NCBI GenBank assembly: GCA_039105265.1
Contig: JAPFFF010000004.1
Coordinates: forward strand, 2,728,001 to 2,792,000
DNA from: Tritrichomonas musculus
Lineage: Eukaryota > Parabasalia > Tritrichomonadida > Tritrichomonadidae
Direction of reading: 5' to 3'
DNA: 64,000 nucleotides
A program made the translations under genes and the position numbers. The first letter of the stretch is position 1; every line of letters starts with the position of its first letter. The notes below the pieces were generated by a model. It was not told where the DNA came from, searched no databases, and was given only the letters and a program-made list of their open reading frames with translations. Positions 52,531 through 62,261 of this stretch are shown here, one piece after another.

Positions 52531-53504
52531 ACAGTAACTGTTTTGAGTCCAGAGTCTCTCAATTTCCCTGGAGTGAACTGAAAATAAATTGAATGATCAA
52601 AATTTTTATTATTAAACAGTATTTTTAGTAATATGAATGAATTTTATTATCAAAATTAATATGTTTTATAGAGAAAAGAATAAAAGAAGATTAACTTATC
52701 AAAAAGTTTCATATAAAATGAAAAAGAAATCAGGTTTTGTCCTCAACATAGTATAATTTATGGCAAATGAGCTTATTTATGCTAATTCTAGTAATATTAG
52801 AGATAGGCTCTTTTTTTAAAACGAAAAGCTACTATTTTTAACAGATTTCACAATGTAAAATTTAATAAAAATTTTTTTAGCTAAATTTAGTGTTTATTTT
52901 TTTATTAACCTTCTTTTAGAAAATAATTTCCATTACTATCTTGCAATAAAAATAGCTAAAGACTGGAATGTAAGATATGCATCAATTTTTACGGCTAAAT
53001 TGCTTGTCCAATAACAAAATAATCATCACATTCCTTTATCTTATCGAGGTTTTTAATTAAGAGTGAATCAAGCATTTCCGCTGAGTCTGAAAACTAAAGA
53101 CTGGAAAGTAAGATATTCATCAATTCTGTTAAATTTGTGCTGTTCCAAGAAGTTGTTTTGTAATTGTTAGCTTATCCTGTTGTATTGCTATTTTGTAATC
53201 GTGTGTTGCTGCTTCTATACAAGTTCGTCAAGTAATAAAAAATGGTAGACCAAAACAAATATTCATTAAATTTTCAAATTGTATAAAAATTATTAGTAAA
53301 ATTGAATACTTTTTAATCGTATTGCTCTGAAAATACCTTGGAGTAAAAACAAGAGTTTTTCTTTCAATTTAAACTTTTTCAAAAAGATCGTTTTTTTATC
53401 ATCACTTTTTCAGTTACCGAGATTTTTTAAAACCACTTTTTGAATGAATTTTTAACTTCACTCCAGCCTTTTTGAATACACTCCAGTCTCAAAACAGTTA
53501 CAGT
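52531..53504. mobile_element. ~970-bp MITE with imperfect inverted ends
   Basis: ACAGTAACTGTTTTGAG (52531-52547) pairs with CTCAAAACAGTTACAGT (53488-53504), 16 of 17. A looser second block, CTGGAGTGAA near 52568 and its inverse TTCACTCCAG near 53457, lies inside. AAAGACTGGAATGTAAGATA at about 52967 is directly repeated with few changes at about 53095. Non-coding. No target duplication was fixed. Confidence 0.6.
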
Positions 53505-54041
53505 ATCACGTTTTAAAAATCATTGAAATTCATAAATTTTTGTAAAGTTCACAAAATTATATAATATTATATATATGTTTATATTTATTGATTTTCATGA
53601 TTTTCAATTATAAAGTATCTATATCTCAATATAAGAGATAACTGCAATTTTCTTAATTATATAAGAGCACACGATTGCTCCCATTTATAAATCTACATAT
53701 TATCGTTTATTTTATAAAGAAATGCAATTCAAAGCGAATACTCCAATTTATTTCATTACAAAATAACAAAGATATGGAACTAATTTGTATCCAAAAAAAG
53801 CTTAAGATGACCATATTTGGAATCAAGTAACCTATGTGAAAATTCAATTGGCCTTTTAATATCTAATAAACTGGATTTTTATAAATAATTTTATCATTCA
53901 ATTCTATAGAACATTGGGTTGCCCAAAAATTTTTTCATTTATTCAATGAAAAACCTGAAATTCCAAAAAAAAGAATATGAATAATTTTGTTAATAATCAT
54001 TAAAAAAATTAATATTGATAAACATTATTTTAAGAAAATAT
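53505..54041. other. AT-rich spacer
   Basis: No gene or repeat recognised. Confidence 0.45.
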
Positions 54042-54312
54042 TAGTGTTGTTAAAAGTTATATACAAAAATTCCAAACAGACTTTTGTCAAAGGCGTAAGG
54101 AAAAGTCATTCAAAAAGTGAAGATTTTTTTTGAGAGAAGTACGATCAAAATAGACCGTTAATATTTTGAGAGTAACACAAAAAGTTAAACTTTTTGATTC
54201 AATTTTTTTTGAATAAATATTTGCGGTTAATGTTGTAAATAATTGACCTTTTTGTATTGTTTAAATAGCGCCAATTTGATTTTAAAACAAATAATTAATA
54301 TTGACTTCCAAA

Positions 54313-54379
54313 CAAAGCTATTGTTGGTTCAATTCCAACCTTCCACCTATTTTAGTGGAAGCCAGGCGGGATAGCTTTG
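54313..54379 (+). other. tRNA-like three-way-junction sequence, copy 1
   Basis: CAAAGCTAT pairs with ATAGCTTTG (9 bp) and encloses two hairpins. One is GTTGG-TTCAATT-CCAAC, a textbook T arm with a perfect B box GGTTCAATTCC. The other is CTTCCAC-CTATTTTA-GTGGAAG (7 bp, acceptor-stem length). The order T arm, acceptor 3' strand, acceptor 5' strand is that of a circularly permuted tRNA, but there is no D arm. Structured RNA, Pol III signal or transposase-binding hairpin are all possible. Confidence 0.5.
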
Positions 54380-54442
54380 ATTAGGAGCCATATTTTTGAT
54401 CTTTTGCAACAGATATCTTTGCAATTAATATTGACTTCCAAA

Positions 54443-54509
54443 CAAAGCTATTGTTGGTTCAATTCCAACCTTCCACCTATTTTAGTGGAAGCCAGGCGGG
54501 ATAGCTTTG
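54443..54509 (+). other. tRNA-like three-way-junction sequence, copy 2
   Basis: Identical to copy 1 within a 130-bp direct duplication (about 54300-54559). Both copies keep all paired positions. Confidence 0.5.
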
Positions 54510-54571
54510 ATTAGGAGCCATATTTTTGATCTTTTGCAACAGATATCTTTGCAATTAATATTGGCTTCCAA

Positions 54572-55735
54572 ATCAATCAATCAAACAAAACAGCAAAGCA
54601 GCACAGCTGCACAATAATCTATCAAACAAAACAGCAAAGCAGCACAGCACTACAACAACCAATCAAACAAAACAGCAAAGCAGCACAACTGCACAATAAT
54701 CTATCAAACAAAACAGCAAAGTAGCACAGCACTACAACAACCAATCAAACAAAACAGCACATCAGCACCATAATCTATCAAACAAAACAGCAAAGCAGCA
54801 CAACTGCACAATAATCTATCAAACAAAACAGCAAAGCAGCACAGCACTACAACAACCAATCAAACAAAACAGCAAAGCAGCACAACTGCACAATAATCTA
54901 TCAAACAAAACAGCAAAGTAGCACAGCACTACAACAACCAATCAAACAAAACAGCAAAGCAGCACAGCTGCACAATAATCTATCAAACAGCAAAACAGCA
55001 CAGCAGCACAGCACTACAACAACCAATCAAACAAAACAGCAAAGCAGCACAGCTGCACAATAATCTATCAAACAAAACAGCACAGCAGCACAGCAGCACA
55101 GCACTACAACAACCAATCAAACAAAACAGCAAAGCAGCACAGCAGCACAATAATCTATCAAACAGCAAAACAGCAAAGCAGCACAGCACTACAACAACCA
55201 ATCAAACAAAACAGCACATCAGCACCATAATCTATCAAACAGCAAAACAGCACAGCAGCACAGCACTACAACAACCAATCAAACAAAACAGCAAAGCAGC
55301 ACAGCAGCACAATAATCTATCAAACAGCAAAACAGCAAAGCAGCACAGCACTACAACAACCAATCAAACAAAACAGCAAAGCAGCACAGCTGCACAATAA
55401 TCTATCAAACAAAAAGCAAAGCAGCACAGCTGCACAACAACCAATCAAACAAAACAGCAAAGCAGCACAGCAGCACAATAATCTATCAAACAAAACAGCA
55501 AAGCAGCACAGCTGCACAATAATCTATCAAACAAAAAGCAAAGCAGCACAGCTGCACAACAACCAATCAAACAAAACAGCAAAGCAGCACAGCTGCACAA
55601 TAATCTATCAAACAAAACAGCAAAGCAGCACAGCACTACAACAACCAATCAAACAAAACAGCAAAGCAGCACAGCTGCACAATAATCTATCAAACAAAAC
55701 AGCAAAATAGCACAGCAGCACAACAAACAATCAAA
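54572..55735 (-). repeat. 41-bp minisatellite in the left TIR (~28 copies)
   Basis: Head-to-tail units of AATCTATCAAACAAAACAGC followed by AAAGCAGCACAGCTGCAC, with variants (CAGCACTAC, AACCAATC, 5-bp deletions). The GCAGCACAGCTGCAC core is itself partly palindromic. The array is open in several frames on the minus strand; I do not regard those as genes. Confidence 0.9.
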
Positions 55736-55934
55736 TAAAACAGATGATTTTATGTACTAGTTCAAACATTAGACGATAACAAATACCAAAAAGATTACTA
55801 ATAATTGATATTTTCATCAATCAACTATAATCAAACACAACAACACAACAGTTTTTCATTAATAAAATATATTTTATTAATTATTAAATTTTTATTTATT
55901 TGCAATTATAATTATAATTTATTTACTTACCATA

Positions 55935-56082
55935 AAAAATTCATAATGAACTTTGTCATGATTTGTTAACGAATTCAATAGTGAATCATGACAAAATTCA
56001 TAATGAGTTTTTTCATGATTTGTTAACGAATTCAATAGTGAATCATGACAAAATTCATAATGAGTTTTGTCGAAGTAATGTT
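55935..56082 (-). repeat. 57-bp subterminal repeat, left (~2.5 copies)
   Basis: Units contain TTGTTAACGAATTCAATAGT and GAATCATGACAAAATTCATA. About five copies of the same unit stand at the inner end of the right TIR. Confidence 0.85.
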
Positions 56083-56190
56083 TATGTTATAAAACAAAAT
56101 ATCGTTCAATATGATTAAAGTTTATTAAATGACATATTTAAATTCAACAAAAATTAAACGAACATTAATTCAAAATTGTGTAATGACGGA

Positions 56191-56195
56191 TCATT
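56191..56195 (+). promoter_or_regulatory. Initiator-like TCATT before the transposase gene
   Basis: TCATT fits the TCAYW trichomonad initiator and lies 6 bp before the ATG at 56202, between the TIR edge and the gene. Confidence 0.4.
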
Positions 56196-56201
56196 TTGAT
56201 T

Positions 56202-59200
56202 ATGAATGGCCAAGCAAATTATTTAGCCCAAAATGGCATCATTTTTTCTTTAGATCACAACCTTAAAACTGCAAGCGTCATTAGCACTAGTGAAATATCT
56301 GGTGACGTTTTAATTCCAACAACAATAATCTACCAAAAAAATGAATATTATATAGTGAGTATAAATGAAGAATCATTCAAAAACGCAACGATCAAGTCCT
56401 TTTCTTTTGAAAATAATTCAAGAGTAACCACTATCCAAAAGGATGCTTTTGCATATTCTACTATTGAGTCTCTCAATATCCCATCAAGTATTATCAATTT
56501 GCAAAAAGGTTGGTGTCGTTCAATAGTTGGACTGAAAAGAATTACTATCATGCCTCAAAACAGTAAATATATATTTTTAAATAATGAAATGATATTAAGC
56601 AAAGACGATATAAAAGATGTAAATTATAATATACTAGTTTTTGCAAGACGTGACATTCAAAGTGTTGTAATCCCAAGTTTCATTAATCGTATTGATTCAT
56701 ATGCATTTTCTGAATGTTCAATTGAAAGCATTACCATTCCAACTAATGTTTTAATAATTTGTGAGGGGGCTTTTTATAATTGCCGAAAACTTAAACATAT
56801 TAATTTTTCATATGATTCAAAGCTTGAGAAAATAGAAAAATCAGCTTTTCTTGAAACTTCAATTCAAGAAATAAAAATTCCTGCAGCTGTTTCTGTTCTT
56901 GGCGAAAACTGGTGTAATAAAGAAACAAAAATTATAAAAATGACAATAAATACTGTTGGTACTTTTCAAACTGAAAATTTTCTTCAAAATACCACAATTA
57001 TGCGTTATAGAATGAAAAATGGAACTTTTTCAAAAACAATTTTAAATTCAAGTAGACAACATCAAAAAATTGAAATAATTCCTGAAAAAAAAAATGAGTT
57101 TTCTTTATTTGATTTTATTACATTTGCTTATTCAACTTATCCTCAATTTATAACAGAACCTCCTGAAAGATCAACATCAAAAGGTATTTATTTGACATTA
57201 CATTCAAAACCGAACAAGAGAGAAATATGTCAAGAAATTTTATCAAGTCGACAAAAATTATATTCTATACGTATTGAAATAGATGAAAATTTCAAAGACA
57301 TTCGAGTTTTTGTTAAAGATTTTTTGAATTATTTTAATAATGATGATAATTTATTAATATTTAATTTAACTGCTTTTAATTATGATATTTTTGACAAGAT
57401 TTTACTTAAACAAGATTCATGTTCAATGTTGACATCATTCGGTCAATATGTATCAAATAAAACTGTAAAATGCCCAATATTTTTAAAATATTCTTTTTCA
57501 AAATTTCAAAGTAAAAGAACACAGAGATATAAATCTAAGTTTTCAAGTACAGATAATATCATTAAAATGTTACAAAATATACCCGGCCAATTACTATTTC
57601 GATACCAACAAAATGGTTATGGTGGTTATAATTTTAAATTCAAAAATGGTCAAATCTCAACAGTTAATTCAATTTCTTGGATTTTCCCTTGGGCAAGTGA
57701 AGTGATTCAAAAAGTTCATTATTGCCAAATTGACGGTTCTTTTAAAGCTTTCCCTGGCTATTCTTTTTGTATTTTCCATGGGATTTATTTCAATGAATCC
57801 ATACCATTTGCTTTTACTTTGAATCCAACTGAAAATTTTCAGTTATATAATCTTATTTTTGATTGTTTAGATTTTTATAAAATCGACTCAAATATTTTCA
57901 AAGGTAGATTAGTTTTAGCCGATATGGGCAAACAAATCAAATTATTCTGTCAATCTTTCAACATGCCCAGATTTATTTGTCATAGGCACCTGATCGAAAG
58001 ATTCGGATCTAATTCTCCTATTGGTTTAATGGTTGCTAGATTGTTAAAATCAAAAAATGAATCAGAATATCTCAAAATTTCAGCCGAAATAAATGCAGAA
58101 TTAAAAATTTATATCAATTATAAAAAAACTTATTCACAAATTGATTCAATTACTCAAAAAAAAATCGATAAATTAAAAATTATGCTCTCAGGATTAAATG
58201 GAAAAGAAGAATCAAATTATTATATATTTAAGTGGGCCAGATGGCTTAGAGCAGACTTCCATATGGGAAGATGCTCTAACCATGCAGAAGGAGCCCATGG
58301 TAACATTAATGAATCTATAAATCGCCGTGGAAATTACAATTTTTCCACAGGATTATCTGCTACAATCAATTATATTTTGAATTATTTTCAGAATAAAAAA
58401 ACGAATCATGGTAAATCATTTTCAATTCGCCATTCAAAATTGATAGAAAAAATTATTAATTTATTATCATCGCCATCTTTCAATTATAAAAAATATATTA
58501 TTGGATGCAATTGTGAAGATGAATTTTATAACAATTCATTGTATGGTGTACCTTTTCCATGTATTCATAAAATTATTGCTCAAATATATTTATGCGATGA
58601 AATAAAAGATTTTTCCAAATTAAATTCGATTAATATTGAAGATTTTATTATTTACTTTTTAAATATGAAAATAAATTATTCAAAGAATTTCTCAAAAGAA
58701 CAAATTGATCAAAAAGTTTTAGAAATATGCAACTATTATTCTAAATCGGTTAAAATAAATTTAGATAAAAATACAACATTTTCTTTTATTCAAAAAATGC
58801 TAACAATATTTTGTTATCGGCTTCCAGACCCACTTGAGTTCAATGAAGATTATACAAAAAATCAATTTCATTGTGAAGAAACAGCTCCAATCGTAATTAA
58901 AAACAATTCCACTAAATTTACTAAAAGGAAAGAAAAAGTGAAAATCGATGATCTAAGTTTTTGGACGCGAAATTGCGTTAATGATATTCAACTTTTGTGT
59001 AAGTCAAAATATTACGAAACTGTGAAAGAAATAATTTTCATATATAAAGACATTGGTGAACGCGCATATTCTATCTGTAATGATAATTATGATCTTTTTA
59101 TTAGTGAAATTTATTTACAAAGCGAAATGCTTTTTCAAAATGAAAACGAAATGCCAAATATTCTATCTAAAATTGGAGAATTTAAAATCAAATGCTGGCT

Positions 59201-59240
59201 TGATGCAGATAAATTGATGAATGATCATAAATTCATCTGA
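56202..59240 (+). CDS. BspA-LRR / MULE transposase / SWIM fusion protein
   Basis: 1012 aa from ATG 56202. Residues about 35-250 are BspA-type (LRR_5) leucine-rich repeats, for example IQKDAFAYSTIESLNIPSSI and IDSYAFSECSIESITIPTNV. About 250-470 is a linker without recognised domain. About 500-700 is the MULE DDE domain: Asp511 (QIDGSF), Asp574 (LADMGKQ), the CHRH motif at 593-596 and Glu696 (NHAEGAHGN). A SWIM zinc finger follows, C769-x-C771 and C787-x-H789. All catalytic and zinc residues are present and the frame is open. The enzyme should cut and join the flanking 2-kb TIRs. Trichomonad BspA repeats are otherwise known from surface proteins, so their presence here is striking; they may mediate DNA, RNA or protein contacts. 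No signal peptide or membrane segment is seen. Confidence 0.9.
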   Translation: MNGQANYLAQNGIIFSLDHNLKTASVISTSEISGDVLIPTTIIYQKNEYYIVSINEESFKNATIKSFSFENNSRVTTIQKDAFAYSTIESLNIPSSIINLQKGWCRSIVGLKRITIMPQNSKYIFLNNEMILSKDDIKDVNYNILVFARRDIQSVVIPSFINRIDSYAFSECSIESITIPTNVLIICEGAFYNCRKLKHINFSYDSKLEKIEKSAFLETSIQEIKIPAAVSVLGENWCNKETKIIKMTINTVGTFQTENFLQNTTIMRYRMKNGTFSKTILNSSRQHQKIEIIPEKKNEFSLFDFITFAYSTYPQFITEPPERSTSKGIYLTLHSKPNKREICQEILSSRQKLYSIRIEIDENFKDIRVFVKDFLNYFNNDDNLLIFNLTAFNYDIFDKILLKQDSCSMLTSFGQYVSNKTVKCPIFLKYSFSKFQSKRTQRYKSKFSSTDNIIKMLQNIPGQLLFRYQQNGYGGYNFKFKNGQISTVNSISWIFPWASEVIQKVHYCQIDGSFKAFPGYSFCIFHGIYFNESIPFAFTLNPTENFQLYNLIFDCLDFYKIDSNIFKGRLVLADMGKQIKLFCQSFNMPRFICHRHLIERFGSNSPIGLMVARLLKSKNESEYLKISAEINAELKIYINYKKTYSQIDSITQKKIDKLKIMLSGLNGKEESNYYIFKWARWLRADFHMGRCSNHAEGAHGNINESINRRGNYNFSTGLSATINYILNYFQNKKTNHGKSFSIRHSKLIEKIINLLSSPSFNYKKYIIGCNCEDEFYNNSLYGVPFPCIHKIIAQIYLCDEIKDFSKLNSINIEDFIIYFLNMKINYSKNFSKEQIDQKVLEICNYYSKSVKINLDKNTTFSFIQKMLTIFCYRLPDPLEFNEDYTKNQFHCEETAPIVIKNNSTKFTKRKEKVKIDDLSFWTRNCVNDIQLLCKSKYYETVKEIIFIYKDIGERAYSICNDNYDLFISEIYLQSEMLFQNENEMPNILSKIGEFKIKCWLDADKLMNDHKFI

Positions 59241-59353
59241 TGTGAATAAAAATAATAAACATACATTTTTATGACATTTAAATAATATAGATTTTTATTT
59301 TAATTTTCTTTTAAGCTGTTAAACAATATTTTGTTTTATAACATAAACATTAC

Positions 59354-59665
59354 TTCGACAAAACTCATTATGAATTTTGTCATGATTCACTATTGAATTC
59401 GTTAACAAATCATGACAAAACTCATTATGAATTTTGTCATGATTCACTATTGAATTCGTTAAAAAATAATGAAAAAACTCATTATGAATTTTGTCATGAT
59501 TCACTATTGAATTCGTTAACAAATCATGACAAAACTCATTATGAATTTTGTCATGATTCACTATTGAATTCGTTAACAAATCATGAAAAAACTCATTATG
59601 AATTTTGTCATGATTCACTATTGAATTCGTTAACAAATCATGACAAAGTTCATTATGAATTTTTT
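59354..59665 (+). repeat. 57-bp subterminal repeat, right (~5.5 copies)
   Basis: Tandem units with ATTATGAATTTTGTCATGAT and TCACTATTGAATTCGTTAAC. 57 is a multiple of three, so the array reads as open frames on both strands; these are not taken as genes. Confidence 0.85.
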
Positions 59666-59864
59666 ATGGTAAGTAAATAAATTATAATTATAATTGCAAA
59701 TAAATAAAAATTTAATAATTAATAAAATATATTTTATTAATGAAAAACTGTTGTGTTGTTGTGTTTGATTATAGTTGATTGATGAAAATATCAATTATTA
59801 GTAATCTTTTTGGTATTTGTTATCGTCTAATGTTTGAACTAGTACATAAAATCATCTGTTTTAT

Positions 59865-61224
59865 TTGATTGTTTGTTGTGCTGCTGTGCTATTTTGCTGT
59901 TTTGTTTGATAGATTATTGTGCAGCTGTGCTGCTTTGCTGTTTTGTTTGATTGGTTGTTGTAGTGCTGTGCTGCTTTGCTGTTTTGTTTGATAGATTATT
60001 GTGCAGCTGTGCTGCTTTGCTGTTTTGTTTGATTGGTTGTTGTGCAGCTGTGCTGCTTTGCTTTTTGTTTGATAGATTATTGTGCAGCTGTGCTGCTTTG
60101 CTGTTTTGTTTGATTGGTTGTTGTGCAGCTGTGCTGCTTTGCTGTTTTGTTTGATTGGTTGTTGTGCAGCTGTGCTGCTTTGCTGTTTTGTTTGATTGGT
60201 TGTTGTGCAGCTGTGCTGCTTTGCTTTTTGTTTGATAGATTATTGTGCAGCTGTGCTGCTTTGCTGTTTTGTTTGATTGGTTGTTGTGCAGCTGTGCTGC
60301 TTTGCTGTTTTGTTTGATAGATTATTGTGCAGCTGTGCTGCTTTGCTGTTTTGTTTGATTGGTTGTTGTGCAGCTGTGCTGCTTTGCTGTTTTGTTTGAT
60401 AGATTATTGTGCAGTTGTGCTGCTTTGCTGTTTTGTTTGATAGATTATTGTGCAGCTGTGCTGCTTTGCTGTTTTGTTTGATTGGTTGTTGTGCTGCTGT
60501 GCTGCTTTGCTTTTTGTTTGATAGATTATTGTGCAGCTGTGCTGCTTTGCTGTTTTGTTTGATAGATTATTGTGCTGCTGTGCTGCTTTGCTGTTTTGTT
60601 TGATAGATTATTGTGCAGTTGTGCTGCTTTGCTGTTTTGTTTGATAGATTATTGTGCAGCTGTGCTGCTTTGCTGTTTTGTTTGATAGATTATTGTGCTG
60701 CTGTGCTGCTTTGCTGTTTTGTTTGATAGATTATTGTAGTGCTGTGCTGCTTTGCTGTTTTGTTTGATAGATTATTGTGCTGCTGTGCTGCTTTGCTGTT
60801 TTGTTTGATAGATTATTGTGCAGCTGTGCTGCTTTGCTGTTTTGTTTGATAGATTATTGTAGTGCTGTGCTGCTTTGCTGTTTTGTTTGATAGATTATTG
60901 TAGTGCTGTGCTGCTTTGCTGTTTTGTTTGATAGATTATTGTGCAGTTGTGCTGCTTTGCTGTTTTGTTTGATAGATTATTGTGCTGCTGTGCTGCTTTG
61001 CTGTTTTGTTTGATAGATTATTGTGCAGTTGTGCTGCTTTGCTGTTTTGTTTGATAGATTATTGTGCTGCTGTGCTGCTTTGCTGTTTTGTTTGATAGAT
61101 TATTGTAGTGCTGTGCTGCTTTGCTGTTTTGTTTGATAGATTATTGTAGTGCTGTGCTGCTTTGCTGTTTTGTTTGATAGATTATTGTGCAGCTGTGCTG
61201 CTTTGCTGTTTTGTTTGATTGATT
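59865..61224 (+). repeat. 41-bp minisatellite in the right TIR (~33 copies)
   Basis: Units TTTGATAGATTATTGTGCAG followed by CTGTGCTGCTTTGCTGTTTTG, inverse of the left array but longer and with a different order of variants. Unequal exchange has therefore changed each arm separately since they were last copied from one another. Confidence 0.9.
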
Positions 61225-61289
61225 GATTTGGAAGCCAATATTAATTGCAAAGATATCTGTTGCAAAAGATCAAAAATATGGCTCCTAAT

Positions 61290-61356
61290 CAAAGCTATCC
61301 CGCCTGGCTTCCACTAAAATAGGTGGAAGGTTGGAATTGAACCAACAATAGCTTTG
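61290..61356 (-). other. tRNA-like three-way-junction sequence, copy 3
   Basis: Exact inverse copy of 54313-54379 in the right TIR. Confidence 0.5.
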
Positions 61357-61419
61357 TTTGGAAGTCAATATTAATTGCAAAGATATCTGTTGCAAAAGAT
61401 CAAAAATATGGCTCCTAAT

Positions 61420-61486
61420 CAAAGCTATCCCGCCTGGCTTCCACTAAAATAGGTGGAAGGTTGGAATTGAACCAACAATAGCTTTG
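61420..61486 (-). other. tRNA-like three-way-junction sequence, copy 4
   Basis: Exact inverse copy, 130 bp from copy 3. All four copies keep the three stems and the TTCAATT loop. Confidence 0.5.
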
Positions 61487-62261
61487 TTTGGAAGTCAATA
61501 TTAATTATTTGTTTTAAAATCAAATTGGCGCTATTTAAACAATACAAAAAGGTCAATTATTTACAACATTAACCGCAAATATTTATTCAAAAAAAATTGA
61601 ATCAAAAAGTTTAACTTTTTGTGTTACTCTCAAAATATTAACGGTCTATTTTGATCGTACTTCTCTCAAAAAAAATCTTCACTTTTTGAATGACTTTTCC
61701 ATTCGCCTTTGTCAAAATCAAAAAAAATTAAAATAGACTTTAAAGACCAATTTAAACATATAAAAACATTTTTAAAGCAAATTTGAATTAATCTTTTTTG
61801 ATTTTTTTGAGCTAATCTTAATTATTTTTTAGTAAATTTTCAAAATAAAATTAATAAAAATATTGTGAAAAAAGGTTATTCAATTTTCTTGTAAAATTTA
61901 TTGCTTTTTATATTTGCAAACAAGTAAAAATATATTTTTTTTAGTAATTAATTATATATTTAAAAGAATAAATATAATAAAGATAAAGATAAATAGAGTT
62001 TATTTTAATTTTTGTCAACAAAAAAGTTATGTTTTTATTTTCTTAGGTATTCTCAAAAATTCAGAATAGCTTTTGATCAAATAAAAAATTTATTCTCAAT
62101 TGCTTATCATAATTTCAATGATAGAAACTTTTTAAATGTTATTTAATCGTTTTAATCTTTAATTGACTAGCTTTGTTTTTGGTATTTTGATTTGACTAAC
62201 TCTGTTTTTGGTATTTCGGTTGTATTTCAGTTGTATTTTTGTCTATAACTTTTAACAACAC

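Larger units (their letters stand above)
54092..56102 (+). repeat. MULE left terminal inverted repeat (2.0 kb)
   Basis: From outside in: about 200 bp of AT-rich end, two 130-bp units with the tRNA-like hairpin, a 41-bp minisatellite, about 150 bp of AT-rich sequence, and about two and a half 57-bp repeats. It ends in TAAAACAAAATAT at 56102. Mirrors 59326-61707. Confidence 0.9.
54092..61707. mobile_element. Apparently complete 7.6-kb Mutator-like transposon
   Basis: A perfect 9-bp target duplication TTTGTCAAA lies at 54083-54091 and 61708-61716. The outer ends GGCGTAAGGAAAAGTCATTC and, from the right, GGCGAATGGAAAAGTCATTC are inverted with two mismatches. The inverted arms run 54092-56102 and 59326-61707 and differ in length only through repeat copy number. 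Between them is one open transposase gene. Everything expected of an autonomous MULE is present, so it may be recently active. It is inserted in a Tc1/mariner-like MITE. Confidence 0.9.
59326..61707 (-). repeat. MULE right terminal inverted repeat (2.4 kb)
   Basis: Inverse copy of the left TIR with the same order of parts but more copies of the 57-bp and 41-bp units. It ends CCATTCGCC at 61707. Confidence 0.9.
54044..62261. mobile_element. Small Tc1/mariner-like MITE split by the MULE
   Basis: GTGTTGTTAAAAGTTATATAC at 54044 and its inverse ending at 62261 match for 26 of 27 bp, and TA abuts both ends (54042-54043, 62262-62263). TA duplication and a ~27-bp TIR fit Tc1/mariner. Without the MULE the unit is about 590 bp (54044-54091 plus 61717-62261). 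Near the right end GACTA(G/A)CT(T/C)TGTTTTTGGTA is directly repeated at about 62166 and 62193. No transposase. Confidence 0.7.

Noticed and set aside
54313-54379. Ordinary tRNA gene
   Set aside because: The T arm and acceptor-like hairpin are convincing, but no D arm or normal 5'-3' order exists; kept only as a tRNA-like structure. Hammerhead core motifs were also looked for and not found.
54983-55648. Cys/Leu-rich open frames of 65-72 codons in the left minisatellite, and similar ones at 59951-60603
   Set aside because: They are by-products of the 41-bp tandem repeat lacking stops; no unique sequence and the same pattern in mirror position.
54572-55735. Possible CRISPR-like array
   Set aside because: Units follow each other without unique spacers, in a eukaryotic transposon end; this is a minisatellite.
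59319-59680. Open frames on both strands across the 57-bp repeats
   Set aside because: A repeat length divisible by three keeps any stop-free frame open; the peptides are pure repeats inside a TIR.
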